A DNA stretch of 64,000 nt from Chelydra serpentina (taxonomy: Eukaryota; Chordata; Testudines; Chelydridae), in contig JBAIAC010000007.1 of NCBI GenBank assembly GCA_037349315.1, positions 4,588,001 to 4,652,000 of the forward strand, in the 5' to 3' direction. Position numbers and translations under genes: made by a program. The notes beneath the pieces were generated by a model, which saw only the letters and a program-made list of their open reading frames with translations, was not told the origin of the DNA and searched no databases. Within the stretch, counting starts at the first letter, position 1. The number at the start of each line of letters is the position of its first letter. Positions 60,585-64,000 of this stretch are shown here, piece by piece.

Positions 60585-63125
60585 GTGTGTTTTAACTCAT
60601 TGTTTTGCAATTGACTAGATTTCAGGTTGATAGTACCCTTTAAATATCTTCCATTTCATCAATTACTGTATAAGTAAAGCCTTCATATGAAACTACAGTA
60701 TATCATACATCCCTACATACCAGCCTTTTAAAATAAGTATTCTTCTCCCTTCTCTTGATCAGTCCTTCAGCACAACGGATGACATTAGGAACCCTGCTTT
60801 TTTGGTTGCTTTTGTTCCCTATATTATTCACAATCCATTCAGGCAAATATAGTTAGGCAATTTCTATCTTGATTAGATGCCCCTTCTTAACTGCATAGTC
60901 CTGAAATAATTTGAAGTCTTTGTGGATTCTGATGCCTACTTGGAAAAAGCAGAGCCACACAAAGACATTTAAACTGTGATCTGATTCAAATAATATGTCG
61001 TCTCTATTTTAGTAAGTAGCAACGCAAACCAGAGAAGAATTCTCCCACAGAAAAATACATTCCCTGGCTGGAAAATTATTGGAAATGTGAAGCTAGCGAA
61101 CAGCTATTTTAAGGGGTCGGGAGGGAATTTCCCTGGATTATCTACTCCCCTATACACATGTGCATACATATGTAGGTATATAGAGATAGTGTGTGTATCT
61201 AGAGCTGAAAAATATTACTGATGTCAGACTGTGAAGGTAAAACTTTGGAAGCAACAGAAGTTTCAAGATTCCGTTTAGTGAAACCATTTGGATTAGGTCT
61301 GCTGGTACTTTTATCCAAAGCAATTGTTCTGAGAACGTTTCAAAGCCTACATGCTAAACGGCAATGCTCAGAGATGCTGGCAGAAGTTTAATTTTTATCG
61401 GCTCCTCTTAGGTGGCACCCTTAAGTTTATCAAACAAGCAAAGCTGATATACTGTAGTCTTCGTTAGTCTCAGTTGCATGAATCGGTTGCCAAGTAAACA
61501 GGATTTTGCATTTTCCTAATTACTTTCATGTGTGTGTTTTACCTCTATTTGTTCTCTTGCAGAACTGGTCCTAATAATTAGTCAGACTCCTGCTGCCTAA
61601 ACGTAAAAAAGGAAACTTCTGAGGGTTTCTCTTATAAATTCATTTCTGTTACAAGCATCTTTTATACATATTACTAAAGGGAGCGCACTAAGAAATGCAA
61701 ATAATAGTTCTTTATTTTATTATGACGGTTAATTAATAGCAACCTGTTTTAATGAATAAAGTCACTCAGAGTCCTTCAGCACTTCCTAAGTAGAGGCCAG
61801 AATCTGTAGGGATTCTTTTCCCCCCAATTGTATAGCTCCTAGACTCCAAGCACTATATAGGCCTCTGTATAGAAATGCTCACTAATGAAGAGGGAGGGCT
61901 AGAAGCTTGTCTGCATTCAAAGATCACTGGTGAGTCATTCAGCAAGAAAAGGCCCCTTACTAGGAATAGTCACAGTTCCGTGGCATTGTACTAGCAAAAG
62001 GGTCTGATCAAAGGTCTCCTGTGGAGCTTGCATGGTTCCTTTTCAGACTACGACCATAATTAAAACCACTAATTCTCTTTTAAAATGCTGCAGGATGCCA
62101 TGTAGGCATCTGTCTGCAGTGTCCTTTGTGATGTCATAAGCTGTTAAGGACCAGTGCCGAGGGCCTTTGAGTGAAATGCCAGTCATGAAGGTGCTTCAAG
62201 ACAAGGGTGCCTCTAAAGGCTTGACAGGGCCTTGACTACACAATTCGAGCTGAATTTGCCCCTTGTCAGCTGCCAGTAAATAAATCTCAAAGGGGGAAAA
62301 GCTGAAGTTTCATTACCTGATCCGTGGGGCTTTGTTGGTTTTGGCATCACACAGGGGAAGCGCTTGCCCCTCCATTCTCTGGATTTGAAGATGTCTATTG
62401 GAGCCTGCAGAGTCTGGGTAGGGTTCAGAGCGGAACCTTTTGAAGAGTGTCAATAGTTGTAACAGTTCAGCTGTTAGGAAGACAAATAAATGGAGGAGCT
62501 CATTAATCCCCTTTTGGCTCCCGGTGCCTTTTGCCCTTTTATCACAGCCTTATTAGGCTCCTGCTCATCTTGAACCAGAAAAAATGAATTGAAGTTGTTG
62601 AGTCCTAATTGGCAAAGACTTTTAATCATGGGCCAAGAAATTTCACTGACTTGAAAGTAACTTCACGGGGAGGAACAAAAAAAAATTCTTGGTTTACCTT
62701 AAAACAAAACACACCCTGTTGGGGTTCAGTGCAGTGTAAGATGTTAAGCAAGCAATTGGTAAATGGGCAGGTCTGTGCTTACGCTACATATATTCGCTGC
62801 TTATAAAATAATTGTGGAGCCGGAATCCTAATAGAAGGATATTCTTTCCTGAAATTGAGTTGGATTTTGGGTGTCTGCGTTACCATTAAATAACCGTGTA
62901 TGCGATATAAACACCTACCCACTCAAAACAGCACACTTCCATGGAAGCTATTCTCCACAGGCCAGGGAATGACGTTTTATAGGGTAGAAAAGCTGATATC
63001 AATCATTTGCAACCATTTATACAGTACATGAAATGTAATGGTACTGCGTAGTTTCCATATGCCCAGTGATGATTTTGATCTTGGGATATTGCACAATATC
63101 AAACAACTGTGATATCTCATTACAC
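60585..63125. other. TMEM260 3' flank, nearly free of recognisable repeats
   Basis: No gene or clear transposon; a faint L2-tail trace at about 61838-61880. Contains candidate transcription-factor sites: GGGAATTTCCC (61123-61133), GGATTA (61135-61140), ATGCAAAT (61695-61702), TAATCC (62504-62509). These are single-motif matches only. Confidence 0.4.
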
Positions 63126-63530
63126 CAGTGGCTCTCAACCTTTCCAGACTACTGTACCCCTTTCAGGAGTCTGGTTTGTCTTGTGTAGCCCCAAGTTTCA
63201 CCTGACTTAAAAACTACTTGCTTACAAAATCAGACATAAAAATACAAAAGTGTCACAGCACACTATTACTGAAAAATTGCGCACTTTCTCATTTTTACCA
63301 TATAATTATAAAATAAATCAATTGGAATACAAATATTGCACTTACATTTCAGTGTATAGTATATAGAGCAGTATAAACAAGTCGTCTATATGAAATTTTA
63401 GTGTGTACTGACTATGCTAGTGCTTTTTATGTAGCCTGTTGTAAAACTAGGCAAATATCTAGAGGAGTTGATGCATCCGCAGAAGATCTCTGCGTACCCC
63501 TAGGGGTATGTGTACCCCTGGTTGAGAACT
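63126..63530. mobile_element. hAT family A, nearly full-length uninterrupted copy
   Basis: Left end CAGTGGCTCTCAACC, right end tacccctggttgagaac (last bases decayed). Interior tttgtcttgtgtagcccc, gtgtcacagcacac, gcaaatatctagaggagttg matches copies at 2437 and 30213. Serves as the empty-site reference for the nested CR1. Confidence 0.82.
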
Positions 63531-64000
63531 AAACAAAATAAGGGTTTGAATCAACCAATCCATAACTGTAGGCACTTAGATGTTTTACTGTAAACCAACA
63601 TTTTGTTTAAACAGAGATTGTGTTAAATATAGAATTCATTTGAGTGTGTTTTCCTCCCTCCACAAGTTAAACAAAAAATAACTGTTTCTATGTCTCAGAA
63701 TGTTTTTATGCTTATACTAAAATTGTCATGGTCCAGCACAGCCTGAAAAACACATGGGTCACGTATTATGGCACAAAACCCTTTCTCTGGTTTTCACTAC
63801 TTAACTTGTGTGTTTTGGAAATTTACCAGACTAGGCTTCAGCCTTAAGGATGGTATTTACGAGCTTAGATCTGAACAAAAAAGTCCTGATGAGTTGCTGG
63901 CTTGCTTTAAGACATCTGGTTAACTGCAGCACCCACTAAGAGATGCCGGGGGAGAATTGTCCGTATTGCTCATCCTGACACTTGTCACAAATGCAAAACA

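Overview
This is a vertebrate nuclear window, and the repeats point to a turtle (Testudines, probably Cryptodira). There are many CR1 LINE fragments in different states of decay. One tRNA-headed SINE carries a CR1 3' tail, the architecture described for the tortoise Pol III/SINE. There are also non-autonomous hAT elements with 8-bp target duplications, L2/MIR fossils and a DIRS-like tyrosine-recombinase retroelement. No bacterial, viral or organellar genes were seen.

The only cellular gene I can support is TMEM260 (formerly C14orf101), complete on the + strand. Its 16 coding exons run from a CpG-island first exon at about 9.17 kb to a stop codon at 57900, followed by a short 3' UTR with a polyadenylation signal at 58162. 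Every junction was placed by GT..AG sites, reading phase and recalled similarity to the human protein. The exons sum to 2133 nt including the stop (710 residues, against about 707 in human). No frameshift or premature stop was found.

Layout: 1-8.5 kb is upstream DNA with CR1, hAT and MITE copies, including a hAT nested in a CR1. 8.5-9.7 kb is a C-rich tract and then the CpG island with exon 1. 9.3-16.5 kb is intron 1. 17.4-34.5 kb is intron 3, whose first 7 kb is almost free of recognisable transposons and may hold conserved regulatory DNA. 34.6-57.6 kb holds exons 5-16 in repeat-rich introns, with a 21-copy minisatellite inside a hAT, a CR1-tailed SINE, an L2, a DIRS-like relic, a large inverted repeat and a young CR1 with a long open RT frame. 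58.2-64 kb is 3' flank with an 824-bp hAT, a MITE and candidate regulatory DNA.

TMEM260 is a multi-pass ER protein O-mannosyltransferase acting on IPT domains of receptors such as plexins and MET (established knowledge). Because a single gene fills the window, there is no gene cluster or pathway to reconstruct. All repeat family names come from memory of family features, not from a search.
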